Below are positions 1-8,309 of a stretch of DNA of 64,000 nucleotides, one piece after another (positions within the stretch are counted from its first letter, which is position 1; the number at the start of each line of letters is the position of its first letter). The notes under the pieces were generated by a model. That model was not told where the DNA came from and made no database searches. It saw only the letters and a list, made by a program, of their open reading frames with translations. The position numbers and the translations under genes were made by a program. This DNA is from an uncultured Oscillospiraceae bacterium (lineage in GTDB: Bacteria; Bacillota; Clostridia; Oscillospirales; JAAYXM01): NCBI GenBank assembly GCA_934646115.1, contig CAKUEM010000004.1, positions 1-64,000 of the forward strand. Direction: 5' to 3'.

Positions 1-540
1 GGCAACCCCCAGACCGGCGTGTTTGTGGATGTAGCCACCGGCAGCTATTATGAGGACGCCGTGGATTGGGCAGTGGAAAACGGCATTACCAAGGGAACCG
101 ATGATACCCATTTCTCCCCGGATGGCATCTGCACCCGTGCGCAGGCCGTGACCTTCCTGTGGCGTGCCGCTGGCAGTCCCGAACCCGAAACCCGCGCCAT
201 GCCCTTCACCGACGTCCCCGCGGGCAGCTACTACTACGATGCTGTGCTGTGGGCGGTAGAAAACGGCATCACCAAGGGCACCAGCGACACCACGTTCAGC
301 CCCAACATGACCTGCTCCCGCGCCCAGATTGTCACTTTCCTGTGGCGTTCTGAGAAGTCCCCGGCAGCGGGTACAGCCAATCCCTTTGCCGATGTGAAGT
401 CCACCGCCTACTATGCAGGCGCAGTCCTGTGGGCGGTCAGGGAGGACATCACCAAGGGAACCACCAGCACGACCTTCAGCCCCGACGCGGATTGCACCAG
501 AGCGCAGATCGTGACCTTCCTCTGGCGCTGCAAGAAGTGA
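1..540 (+). CDS. S-layer homology (SLH) domain protein, C-terminal part
   Basis: The frame is open to the left edge, so only the last 179 residues are present. It contains three tandem SLH-type repeats of about 55-60 residues, each with an F-x-DV start, a YY..AV.WAV..GITKGT core, an FSP stretch and an RAQ.VTFLW end. SLH modules usually bind cell-wall polymers and anchor exported proteins at the surface; three in a row at the C-terminus is the standard anchoring unit. The functional N-terminal part lies outside the window. The stop at 538-540 is followed by a convergent decayed gene. The SLH assignment is secure; the protein's own activity cannot be known from here. Confidence 0.9.
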   Translation, partial: GNPQTGVFVDVATGSYYEDAVDWAVENGITKGTDDTHFSPDGICTRAQAVTFLWRAAGSPEPETRAMPFTDVPAGSYYYDAVLWAVENGITKGTSDTTFSPNMTCSRAQIVTFLWRSEKSPAAGTANPFADVKSTAYYAGAVLWAVREDITKGTTSTTFSPDADCTRAQIVTFLWRCKK

Positions 541-555
541 TCGGCTGACATACGG

Positions 556-2359
556 TCAAGCAGCAAAGCTGCTGGCATGACCACATAAGCGAATATCGGA
601 CAGCGCAGCGGACAGGCTTTTGCCTTGACGCTGCGCTGTTTCTTTTTTACCGCTGGAAAGCATATTGCTGAAGCCGATTATTTCAGGGACACAGCGAAAA
701 TGTTCGCAGAGCATCAACGGCCGAAATGTTGTTTTTGCGACATCGCAAATGGATGTCTTTGCGGTATAGAGATGAGCATTCGGGGGTTTGTCCTTTATGT
801 ACTGCTCCTGCATAGATGCAATTTTCTTCTCCTCAACACCAACAGCCATAGGGCTGACCTGTCTGTCATCTCCAACGATGACAAGTTTCTTGCCCATGTA
901 TAGAATGGCAAGAGAGGATACATCCGACTGGCTTGCTTCGTCGATAATGACGACATCGAATTTGTTGGCGCGAGGATCAAGGCTTTCGAGAGCCTTATTG
1001 ATGGGCATAATCCAGCATGGCACAGCCTTCTGACACTGCACCATAAGCTCTCTTGCCTTTGCCTTGAGCACAGGCACTCTTTTACCGGTTCCTTTGCCTA
1101 TGCTCTTGACGGTGGAGTCGCCATCCATCAGTGTCTGCTTCATGCTAATGTCAGCTTCTGTTCTCTACAGCAGATGATACCAACCGCTTTTTTCAGCATA
1201 CTTGGCTGTTACATCGCGATATTCACGACTTAATCGGAGGCTCTCGGCCTGTAGCTCCGCCAAAGGCTTTTGTGTGATTTCTTCGATTATTCCGCAAAGT
1301 TGCTTCCACCTCCACGCATCATCAATGCTGCCGGGAACAGAGCAAGAGCCATGAACGCCTTTTTGTGCGCGTATCGCATCCGCCCACTGTGGCGTAACAG
1401 GCTCAAGAATTTTCAGCGCCTCATTGCGTCTGCGCTGGAGCTCATACTTTTCATACACTTTCTCCAAGACTGCATAAGCCTCCGAGTATGTTGAAAAATC
1501 ACCCTTCCGATTTCCAAAACAAGTTTTTTGCAAATATCACTGTTGCCACGTTTGCCGGATGTCAGAATATTCTTCTGCGTATCCAAAGCTAAACGGCATG
1601 ACATGGATTTCGCGACAGCGATGCATGCCTCGCATATTTCAGGAACAAGTTGCTCAACACAGGGAAGCATCTTATCTGTGAAGCTTATCTCGAAATCAAG
1701 AATATCCTTTCAGGACAGTGCATCGCTGGGGATGCCAACGGAAGTCAGCTTTTCAAGAAGCGGCTCATAATCGGTGCTGTACCAGTTAAGGTACTTTTCA
1801 ATCAGTCCTATCCAGTTTGATGCCACTCTTTCTGGCTCATCTCGGTCGAGGTCAGCAAATACCGGGACATCATTTGGAACAAGCAGTTCATTCCATACGG
1901 GGCCGCACTGTTCTTTGCTATTCTGCAATTCAATGTATTTCAGGACAAGAGTGCAGTCTTCAGCAGAAGCGGGATGCTCGCCGTTGATGGCAACAGCGTC
2001 AAGTGCTTGGACATATTCTTTATGAAGCGCTAATGTGAACCTGCCGATTTTTCCTTTATCCGCAAAAATCGGCTGCATTTCTTCAAAAGCCGTTTTTAGA
2101 AGTCATTCTTCTGTAAATCTTCCGTCAGTGCGTTAATGTCGCTTAGATTGACATCGTCCATCACCTGAAACACCACTGAGTGGAGCTCAACAATACTGAT
2201 GGTATTACTGTCGGCATCGTATTCTATCTTGACACGATGGGATAGAACCGGGTGACAAATTTCGGGATTATCCGCCTTGCAGAGCATACCGTTAGCGGCG
2301 ATGATTTCTTCCGTTTCCGACTTGCGCCGCAATTCAAAATACAAGTGATATATAGGCAA
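556..2359 (-). pseudogene. Decayed SF1 helicase-like (AAA_11/AAA_12 type) ATPase gene
   Basis: Read on the minus strand, consecutive fragments belong to one large nucleotide-binding protein. A Walker B-like DEASQSD and a GDDRQVSP motif lie near 790-880, followed by an EHFRCVPEIIGFSN block typical of DNA2/NAM7-like superfamily 1 helicases. The gene is broken several times: an apparent frameshift near 2096, an in-frame TGA at 1710-1712, a frameshift near 1510-1530, and an in-frame TAG at 1165-1167 with recognisable protein on both sides. After FSNML the sequence no longer resembles the family, so the C-terminal helicase half is lost. The N-terminal end stops at about 2359, exactly where an oppositely oriented recombinase scrap begins. 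GC looks lower than in the flanking genes. It is almost certainly non-functional. Large proteins of this kind are often found on mobile or defence islands. Confidence 0.75.
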
Positions 2360-2625
2360 TCATTGAACGCGACACATATAAAAAGGTGCAGAAAAGGCTG
2401 AAAAGCACCCACCAGCGTGCGCCGAAGGAAATAAACGACCCAAAGAGTATCTTCTGTGACATCCTCCGCTGTGCAGACAGCGGCAGTAAGATGTGGTATC
2501 ACACCAACACGCGGAACAGGGACATTTATTACTTTTCATGCTCCAACTATGTGAAGGACTACCGCGGTACCTGCCCCACACGGCACTACACCCGTGCGGA
2601 TGCGGTGAAAACGGTGGTGGCGTGA
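2356..2625 (+). pseudogene. Large serine recombinase fragment (recombinase domain and zinc ribbon)
   Basis: The frame reads AIIERDTYKKVQ, then a linker, then LRCADSGSKMWYH and later FSC and GTCP. This matches the junction between the recombinase domain and the zinc beta ribbon of large serine integrases of the Tn4451 TnpX kind. The catalytic N-terminal resolvase domain and the C-terminal coiled coil are absent. A TAG lies just upstream at 2353-2355. One of the four zinc-ligand cysteines is a serine (C-A-D-S in place of C-x-x-C). The piece is a non-functional relic next to a tRNA pair and a broken helicase gene, consistent with decay of an integrated element. Confidence 0.7.
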
Positions 2626-2650
2626 ATCTGCTCCGTACATGATAATAACA

Positions 2651-2684
2651 AAGTGGATGTAACTGATCTCAGTTACATCCACTT
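2651..2684 (-). terminator. Rho-independent terminator of the tRNA pair
   Basis: There is a perfect 16-bp inverted repeat (2651-2666 with 2669-2684) with a 2-nt loop. It sits 3 nt past the CCA end of tRNA-fMet and is followed on the minus strand by a T-rich stretch. Confidence 0.75.
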
Positions 2685-2687
2685 GTA

Positions 2688-2764
<77 letters not shown>

Positions 2765-2803
2765 ATATATCGAACATATGCAATGCATGCGTCTTGCTTG
2801 ATT

Positions 2804-2890
2804 TGGTGCCGCTGACCGGACTTGAACCGGTACGGTATTGCTACCGAGGGATTTTAAGTCCCTTGTGTCTGCCGATTCCACCACAGCGGC
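2804..2890 (-). tRNA. tRNA-Leu (TAA)
   Basis: An 87-nt class II tRNA with a long variable arm and encoded CCA. The acceptor stem GCCGCTG pairs with CAGCGGC (shown as its + strand complement at 2884-2890), and the anticodon loop CTTAAAA gives TAA. It is first in a two-tRNA transcript with tRNA-fMet. Confidence 0.95.
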
Positions 2891-2939
2891 ATGGGACGAA
2901 TTGCACATACCGGCGCGCCGCCTTTTTCAGTGCCATAAT

Positions 2940-2968
2940 AGAATACCACATCTGCGCCGGTATGTCAA
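2940..2968 (-). promoter_or_regulatory. Sigma-A promoter of the tRNA-Leu/tRNA-fMet unit
   Basis: On the minus strand there is a consensus -35 TTGACA (2963-2968), a 17-nt spacer and a -10 TATTCT (2940-2945), about 50 nt upstream of tRNA-Leu. Confidence 0.75.
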
Positions 2969-3021
2969 TCCATTTCCCAAACTTTTCTGATTTTTTATTG
3001 GCGGGCAAGCTCTGCCGCGCG

Positions 3022-3417
3022 TTATTTCTGCGCCGCTTTTGCGTTGCACTTTGCAACAAAGCGCTCAGCGCCAACGATAAACCGCTCATGCGTACCCTCG
3101 CCGATTTTATCGCAGGCGTCATACGCCGCCACGCGAAATACCAGACGCCGACCGTCTACCTCGATCAGCTCGCTCTTCGCGCGCACTTCCATGCCCAGCG
3201 GAGTTGCTGCCATATGCGAGATGTTCAGCTGCGTGCCCACCGTGACATTCCCTTCGCCGATCGCCTCCGCAACGCTGTTTTGCGCGGCGGCCTCCATCAT
3301 GGCAACCATCCAGGGCGTTGCCAAAACGGGGATCGCCCCGCTGCCCACGGCACATGCGAGCATGTCCTCACGCACGGTCATGCAATGTGTTCCAATCATT
3401 CCGGGTTTCAGCTCCAT
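3022..3417 (-). CDS. Hotdog thioesterase, fluoroacetyl-CoA thioesterase (FlK)-like
   Basis: A 131-residue single hotdog domain. The residues equivalent to the FlK catalytic set are visible: Thr in the LATPWM segment, Glu in MMEAAAQ about eight residues later, and His in NISHMAATP. Family members hydrolyse acyl-CoA thioesters; most FlK-like proteins in Clostridia have no known substrate and need not act on fluoroacetyl-CoA. The start is taken at the ATG following GGAG with an 8-nt spacer; an ATG two codons upstream is too close to that site. It is followed by spoVAE on the same strand (the spoVA operon lies upstream at 3474-5296), so it may be the last gene of that transcript, though a role in sporulation is only suggested by position. 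Confidence 0.75.
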   Translation of the reverse strand: MELKPGMIGTHCMTVREDMLACAVGSGAIPVLATPWMVAMMEAAAQNSVAEAIGEGNVTVGTQLNISHMAATPLGMEVRAKSELIEVDGRRLVFRVAAYDACDKIGEGTHERFIVGAERFVAKCNAKAAQK

Positions 3418-3473
3418 GATCATCACTCCATTCAAGTTGTGTTTATTATAACATAACCGCATGGAAATTTCAA

Positions 3474-3827
3474 TTATTTTTGCTGCGGCTGAAAGATCAG
3501 CGCGGCCGCAAAGCCAAACACGATCGAAGCGGCAATGCCTGCGGCGGCGGCGGTCACACCGCCGGTAAAAACGCCCAGCACGTCCTTTTCCGCCACGGCG
3601 ACCGCCGTTCCCTCTGCGAGAAGATGCCCGAAGCCGGTCAGCGGAACGGTTGCGCCCGCGCCGCCCCAGGCGACCAGCGGTCCGTAAAGCCCCAGCGCGG
3701 ACAGCAGCACCCCCGCGAGGACATAACCGGTCAGAATGCGCGCGGGGGTCAGCTTTGTTTTGTCGATAAAAATCTGCGCAATGGCGCAGAGCGCGCCGCC
3801 CAAGGCGAACGCCCGAAGATATTCCAT
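3474..3827 (-). CDS. spoVAE: Stage V sporulation protein AE (SpoVAEb type)
   Basis: A 117-residue, very hydrophobic protein with three to four predicted membrane helices and the conserved GxGATVPLTGFG segment typical of SpoVAE/SpoVAC. SpoVA proteins form the channel that moves Ca-dipicolinic acid into the forespore across its inner membrane and releases it on germination. It is the third gene of a compact spoVAC-spoVAD-spoVAE operon, starting 9 nt after the spoVAD stop, with a good AGGAGGC-like site. The length matches the family. As usual in Clostridia, only the C-D-E core is present. Confidence 0.92.
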   Translation of the reverse strand: MEYLRAFALGGALCAIAQIFIDKTKLTPARILTGYVLAGVLLSALGLYGPLVAWGGAGATVPLTGFGHLLAEGTAVAVAEKDVLGVFTGGVTAAAAGIAASIVFGFAAALIFQPQQK

Positions 3828-3836
3828 AGTTGCCTC

Positions 3837-4844
3837 CTATTCGATGCTCACGGCGTGGCAGATGCTCGGGATGCTTTCGCCCTGCTGCGAGGAAAGCGGC
3901 GAGAGCAGCGCGCCCGTCCCCGCAAACAGCACCTTGCGCCAGCGCCCTTTTTTCATTTCATCCAGCACATAACGGCTAAACACCACCGCGCTGCATCCCG
4001 CGCCCGAGCCGCCGGAATGCATATCCTGCGCCGCGATCGCAAAGATCTCGTCGCCGCAATCCATGAGCTTTTCGGAAAGATCCAGCCCCTCTTCCCTGTG
4101 AAACAGGTCGCAGAGCAGGCGCTTTCCACAAATGCCGAGGTCGCCGGTCACGATCAGGTCATAATCCTCCGGTCGCGTGTTTGTATCGCGCAGCATGCGC
4201 GAAATCGTGTCATACGCAGCGGGCGCCATGGCGGCGCCCATATTGTTCGCGTCGCGGATACCCATGTCGACAATGCGCCCCGGCGTGACCGCGCGCACCG
4301 CAGGACCTGCGCCGTTTGCGGCAAGGATTGTGCAGCCCGCGCCGGTCACGGTCCATTGCGCGGTCGGCGTGCGCTGCCCGCCGTAATTGAGCGGGTAGCG
4401 GTATTGCCGCTCGGCCGAGCAGAAATGCGAGGATGCGCAGCTTGCGGCGCAATTTGCCGCGCCGGAGCTGATAAGCAGCGCCGCAAGCGCCAGCCCTTCG
4501 GCAAACGTGGCGCAGGCGCTGTATAGCCCCAGATAGGACGTGCCGCTTGCGCGATGCGCAAAGGCGGATGCGGTGCATTGATTGAGCAGATCGCCGGAAA
4601 ACAGCACATCGATGTCAGAGAGCTGCTTCCCGGCGCGGTCGAGCGCAAAGTGAAGCGCCTCGCGCTGCATTTCCGATTCTGCCTTTTCCCAGGTCGCCTG
4701 GTCAAAGCGCCCATCCTCGCAGAAATAATCAAACCAATCGCCAAGCGGGCCTTCCGCCTCTTTTTTTCCGCCCACAGCGCCGCCGCCAAGCAGGTGCGGC
4801 GCGTTTCCAAGCAGGATCGTGCCGCCGGGTAATTGCTGATTCAT
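3837..4844 (-). CDS. spoVAD: Stage V sporulation protein AD
   Basis: A 335-residue soluble protein with a thiolase-like fold. The ALDRAGKQLSDIDVLFSGDLLN region and the later DLIVTGDLG and DMHSGGSGAGCSA segments match SpoVAD. In Bacillus this subunit binds dipicolinic acid directly on the outer face of the inner forespore membrane. The start is the ATG at 4844, preceded by a GGGGG-rich site; the longer open frame upstream would run into spoVAC and is rejected. It sits between spoVAC (14-nt gap) and spoVAE (9-nt gap). Confidence 0.93.
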   Translation of the reverse strand: MNQQLPGGTILLGNAPHLLGGGAVGGKKEAEGPLGDWFDYFCEDGRFDQATWEKAESEMQREALHFALDRAGKQLSDIDVLFSGDLLNQCTASAFAHRASGTSYLGLYSACATFAEGLALAALLISSGAANCAASCASSHFCSAERQYRYPLNYGGQRTPTAQWTVTGAGCTILAANGAGPAVRAVTPGRIVDMGIRDANNMGAAMAPAAYDTISRMLRDTNTRPEDYDLIVTGDLGICGKRLLCDLFHREEGLDLSEKLMDCGDEIFAIAAQDMHSGGSGAGCSAVVFSRYVLDEMKKGRWRKVLFAGTGALLSPLSSQQGESIPSICHAVSIE

Positions 4845-4858
4845 CAAACCGCCCCCAA

Positions 4859-5296
4859 TCAAAGGAAAATAAGCAAAATCAGTCCATACAGCACAGACGC
4901 CGTGGTCCCCATGACCAGAACCGGTCCCGCCAGCGCAAACATTTTTGCACACATGCCGAGCACAAACCCCTCGCTTTTGAACTCCAGCGCGGAGGAGGCG
5001 ATGGCGTTTGCAAACCCGGTGATCGGGACGAGCGTACCCGCGCCCGCATATTTCGCCAGCTTGTCATATAGCCCAAGCCCGGTCATAAGCGCGGAAAGCC
5101 CGATCAGCGTGACCGATGTGAGCGCGCTTGCCGCGTCGTGCGTCAGGCTCATGCTTTTATACCATTCCACAAGCAGCTCGCCCAGCACGCAGATCAGCCC
5201 GCCGATGACAAAGGCGCGAAGAATGTCAAGCCGGAGCGTGGATTTCGGCGCGCTCTGCGCGACGTGCGCCTGATATTCTTTTTTTTGCGTGTTCAT
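4859..5296 (-). CDS. spoVAC: Stage V sporulation protein AC
   Basis: A 145-residue membrane protein with about four helices and the GAGTLVPITGFANA motif shared with SpoVAE. In Bacillus, SpoVAC behaves as a mechanosensitive channel that releases Ca-dipicolinate during germination. It is the first gene of the spoVA operon. The start at ATG 5296 has a strong GGAGGTG site 6-7 nt upstream. A sigma-G promoter is expected in 5300-5400 by analogy, but no convincing one could be read. Confidence 0.92.
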   Translation of the reverse strand: MNTQKKEYQAHVAQSAPKSTLRLDILRAFVIGGLICVLGELLVEWYKSMSLTHDAASALTSVTLIGLSALMTGLGLYDKLAKYAGAGTLVPITGFANAIASSALEFKSEGFVLGMCAKMFALAGPVLVMGTTASVLYGLILLIFL

Positions 5297-5365
5297 AAAA
5301 AACACCTCCCGGTTATCACTTGACCTAGTTTTTTCGCCGCGCGGTTATTTTATACGAAAATGCAC

Positions 5366-5394
5366 TTGATTTTTTACGCGCGACTTGTTACCAT
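5366..5394 (+). promoter_or_regulatory. Possible sigma-A promoter of the SDR/chromate transporter genes
   Basis: TTGATT (5366-5371), 17-nt spacer and TACCAT (5389-5394), reading toward the SDR gene. The inferred start would fall almost on the ribosome-binding site, giving a very short leader, so the call is tentative. Confidence 0.35.
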
Positions 5395-5414
5395 ACCATA
5401 CAGGAGGAGTTTTT

Positions 5415-6140
5415 ATGAACCCAATCGTACTTATCACAGGCGCATCGCGCGGGATCGGCGCGGCGTGCGCGGCACTTTTTGCGCAGCATGGATGGCGCGT
5501 TGTGATCCATTATCATAAAAAGGAAGAGGCGGCGCGCGCGCAGGCGCAGAAATGCGGCGCGGCGCTGGTCGTGCAGGCGGATATCTCGCAAAGCGCGGAG
5601 GTTGAGCGCGCATTTTCGCAAATTGAGGCGCAGCTCGGCACGGTCGATGTGCTGGTCAACAATGCGGGGATCGCAGCGCAGGGGCTTTTGACCGATGTGA
5701 CCGATGCGGATTGGAACACCATGATCGGAACGAATTTAAGTGGCGCATTCTATTGCTGCCGCCGCGCGCTGCCCGCGATGATCGCGAAAAAACGCGGAAA
5801 AATCATCAATATCTCGTCGATCTGGGGCATGGTGGGCGCGTCCTGTGAGGTCGCATATTCTGCGGCAAAGGCGGGGCTGATTGGCATGACGCGCGCGCTG
5901 GCAAAGGAGGTCGCGCCGTCCTGCATTCAGGTGAATTGTGTAGCGCCCGGCGTGGTAGATACGGATATGATGACGGATTTTTCTATGGAAGATCGGCGTG
6001 CGCTTGCAGAGGAAACGCCGCTTGGGCGACTGGGAACGCCGGAGGATATCGCCCGCGCGGTATGGTTTCTCGCTTCGCCGGATGCGGATTTCATGACCGG
6101 ACAGGTGCTTAGCCCGAATGGGGGATTCGTGATTGGATAA
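5415..6140 (+). CDS. Short-chain dehydrogenase/reductase, FabG/YmfI-like
   Basis: A 241-residue classical SDR: the nucleotide-binding TGASRGIG near the N-terminus, NNAG at about residue 85, catalytic Ser in NISSIWG, and Tyr/Lys in AYSAAKAG. It probably reduces a keto group with NAD(P)H. It could be an extra 3-oxoacyl-ACP reductase, but a dedicated fabG is in the fatty acid cluster at 16.3 kb, and some clostridial copies of this type resemble YmfI, the EF-P 5-aminopentanone reductase. The start has a clear AGGAGGAG site. It overlaps the following chromate transporter subunit by 8 nt, a pairing with no obvious functional logic. The family call is firm; the substrate is not. Confidence 0.8.
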   Translation: MNPIVLITGASRGIGAACAALFAQHGWRVVIHYHKKEEAARAQAQKCGAALVVQADISQSAEVERAFSQIEAQLGTVDVLVNNAGIAAQGLLTDVTDADWNTMIGTNLSGAFYCCRRALPAMIAKKRGKIINISSIWGMVGASCEVAYSAAKAGLIGMTRALAKEVAPSCIQVNCVAPGVVDTDMMTDFSMEDRRALAEETPLGRLGTPEDIARAVWFLASPDADFMTGQVLSPNGGFVIG

Positions 6141-6699
6141 GAAACCATTCAGCTATTGGCGCATGTTTTGCGCCACGTTCGCGCTCAGCGCGTTTACGTT
6201 TGGCGGCGGCTTTGTGATGATCCCGCTGATGAAGCAAAAATTTGTGGACAAGCTCGGTTGGCTGGGCGAGGATGAAATATTAGACCTAACCGCGATTGCG
6301 CAGGCGTCGCCGGGTGCGATTGCGGTCAATGCGTCTATTCTGCTCGGCTACCGCGTGGCGGGATTTTGCGGCGCGCTGGTCTGCATTGTCGGAACCGTGC
6401 TGCCGCCGCTGATTATCCTGTCGATCGTTTCGTTGTTTTATCAGGCGTTTCACGCGCAGCCCGCGGTTGCGGCAGTGCTGCGCGGAATGCAGGCGGGCGT
6501 TTCGGCGGTGATCTGCGACGTAGTGATCACGATGGGCGGCGGCGTGCTGCGCGCCCGCGATGTAGGCGCGATCTGCGTGATGCTTGCTGCGTTTTGTCTG
6601 GTATATTTTCTGCGCGTGAATGTGATCTATGTCATTTTAGCTTGCGCATTGTTTGGGCTTGCGCGCGGCTGGATCGAGAGGAGGCGCGCGGGGGAATGA
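6133..6699 (+). CDS. Chromate transporter subunit (CHR domain), first half
   Basis: A 188-residue membrane protein with the CHR signature: FTFGGGFVMIPLMKQKFVD near the N-terminus and TAIAQASPGAIAVN near residue 55. Members are built from two homologous halves, here encoded as two short genes (this one and 6696-7238) that would form a heterodimer. CHR proteins export chromate or take up related oxyanions; in anaerobes the natural substrate is often unknown. The start is a TTG overlapping the end of the SDR gene; an ATG at 6163 is the alternative. Confidence 0.85.
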   Translation: MDKKPFSYWRMFCATFALSAFTFGGGFVMIPLMKQKFVDKLGWLGEDEILDLTAIAQASPGAIAVNASILLGYRVAGFCGALVCIVGTVLPPLIILSIVSLFYQAFHAQPAVAAVLRGMQAGVSAVICDVVITMGGGVLRARDVGAICVMLAAFCLVYFLRVNVIYVILACALFGLARGWIERRRAGE

Positions 6700-7238
6700 T
6701 TGCGCTGGAGCTGTTTTGGAGCTTTTTTCAAATTGGGCTATTCAGTATCGGCGGCGGCTACGCGGCGCTGCCGCTGATTCAGAGCCAGGTCGTGGAGCAG
6801 CATGCGTGGCTGAGCCTATCGGAATTTACCGATCTGATCACAATCGCCGAAATGACGCCCGGTCCGATTGCGGTCAATTCTTCTACGTTTGTCGGGATGC
6901 AGCTGATGGGTCTGCCCGGCGCGCTGATCGCGACGTTGGGCTGCGTGCTTCCGTCGTGCGTGATCGTGCTGACGCTTGCGGTGCTGTATGCGCGCTATCA
7001 AAAGCTGCGCGCCATGCAGGATATCTTATCCGGTCTGCGCCCTGCCGTGGTCGCGATGATCGCGTCTGCGGGGGTGACGATCCTGCTGGGTGCGGTGTTT
7101 CCGGCGGGGCGGGTCGATCTGCTTGCGCTACTGATCTTTGCGGCGGGGCTTATTGTCCTGCGCGTTTGGAAGCCGAGTCCGATCCTTGTGATGCTGGGTG
7201 CCGGCGCGGCGGGGCTGCTCGCGCATTATATATGCTAA
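6696..7238 (+). CDS. Chromate transporter subunit (CHR domain), second half
   Basis: A 180-residue membrane protein homologous to the preceding gene, with FSIGGGYAALPLIQSQVVE and TIAEMTPGPIAVNSSTFVG signatures. The ATG overlaps the upstream TGA (ATGA), so translation is coupled and the two half-size proteins are likely made in equal amounts. A terminator pair follows immediately. The transported ion is not determined by sequence. Confidence 0.85.
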   Translation: MIALELFWSFFQIGLFSIGGGYAALPLIQSQVVEQHAWLSLSEFTDLITIAEMTPGPIAVNSSTFVGMQLMGLPGALIATLGCVLPSCVIVLTLAVLYARYQKLRAMQDILSGLRPAVVAMIASAGVTILLGAVFPAGRVDLLALLIFAAGLIVLRVWKPSPILVMLGAGAAGLLAHYIC

Positions 7239-7245
7239 AAGAAAA

Positions 7246-7304
7246 CGCGCCCCATGACAGGGCGCGCAATAAAAAACAGAGCGGCAAAAACCGCTCTGTT
7301 TTTC
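7246..7304 (+). terminator. Double hairpin, bidirectional terminator
   Basis: Two stems lie between converging genes. The first pairs 7246-7252 with 7260-7266. The second pairs 7274-7284 with 7291-7301, with A-rich and T-rich flanks, so it can end both the chromate transporter transcript and uppP from the other side. Confidence 0.75.
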
Positions 7305-8150
7305 TTATGCAAAGAAGATCCACTTCCACTTGATTGCGAAATACAGGATCACGATGATACCGAGGACGATGCGGTAATATCCAAACACTTTAAAGTCGTG
7401 CTTGCGGATATAGCCCATCAGGAACTTGATGGCAAAGATCGAAACGATAAACGCAACGATCACGCCGGTGATCAGAATCCCGATCTCCGGACCGGTGATC
7501 GGCGTTCCGGAAAGGAAAAATTTCGCGCCGCGGAGCAGGCTTGCGCCGAACATGACCGGGATCGCGAGGAAGAAAGAAAACTCCGCCGCAACCTCGCGCG
7601 AGGTGCCGCAGATCATGCCGCCGAGAATCGTAGAACCGGAGCGCGAGGTACCCGGGATCAGCGACAGAACCTGAAAACACCCGATTTGCAGCGCGTTTTT
7701 ATAGCTGAGCTGATTGAGCGTTTTGACCTTTGGCTCGCGCGGGCGCCGCTCCAGCACGAGGAAGAGCACGCCATATGCGATGAGCGCGATGGCGACCACG
7801 ATCGGACCGGAGAGCGCGCTTTCCACAATATCATCAAACAGCACGCCGATCACCCCGGCGGGGATGATGCCGACGATCACCTTCAGCCAAAGCCGCAGCG
7901 TGTCGCGCTTTTGCTTTGCGCTTTTGCGCGGGGAAAACGGGTTGAGCTTATGGAAATACAAAAACAGCACCGCGAGGATTGAGCCGAGCTGGATCACAAC
8001 GAGGAACATGTTCCAAAACGCTTCGGAAACCGGAAGCTTGATCACTTCATTGGCGAGGATCATATGCCCGGTGCTGCTGATGGGCAGCCATTCGGTAATG
8101 CCCTGGATGATGCCGATGATGACCGCATATAAAAAGTCTAAAAAATGCAT
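7305..8150 (-). CDS. uppP: Undecaprenyl-diphosphate phosphatase
   Basis: A 281-residue polytopic membrane enzyme that dephosphorylates undecaprenyl diphosphate to recycle the lipid carrier for peptidoglycan and other wall polymers; loss or gain alters bacitracin sensitivity. The two family signatures are visible: GIIQGITEWLPISSTGHMIL with the catalytic glutamate near the N-terminus, and LIPGTSRSGSTILGGM with the conserved Arg and Ser in the middle. The start at 8150 follows AAGGAG with a 9-nt spacer; upstream codons in the open frame are non-coding. It is a single-gene unit. Confidence 0.95.
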   Translation of the reverse strand: MHFLDFLYAVIIGIIQGITEWLPISSTGHMILANEVIKLPVSEAFWNMFLVVIQLGSILAVLFLYFHKLNPFSPRKSAKQKRDTLRLWLKVIVGIIPAGVIGVLFDDIVESALSGPIVVAIALIAYGVLFLVLERRPREPKVKTLNQLSYKNALQIGCFQVLSLIPGTSRSGSTILGGMICGTSREVAAEFSFFLAIPVMFGASLLRGAKFFLSGTPITGPEIGILITGVIVAFIVSIFAIKFLMGYIRKHDFKVFGYYRIVLGIIVILYFAIKWKWIFFA

Positions 8151-8249
8151 GAACCTGATCTCCTTTTCGATAATGCTTTGCGCCGCAGGGCGCACACTGT
8201 GCCAGCAGCTATTATAGCACAAAAAGCGCGCGCTGCCTATCTGTTTTAG

Positions 8250-8292
8250 AAAAAATGCCCTTCGCATCGTAACAGTATACGCTGCGAAGGGC
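8250..8292 (-). terminator. Terminator of the glycosidase gene
   Basis: A 10-bp perfect stem (8257-8266 with 8283-8292) followed on the minus strand by a run of six T, 18 nt after the stop of the 8310-10349 gene. Confidence 0.8.
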
Positions 8293-8309
8293 GAATGCTA
8301 TGCGGAAAT

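Noticed and set aside
5297..5360. Sigma-G promoter of the spoVA operon
   Set aside because: Expected by biology, but no pair of boxes matched well enough to mark.
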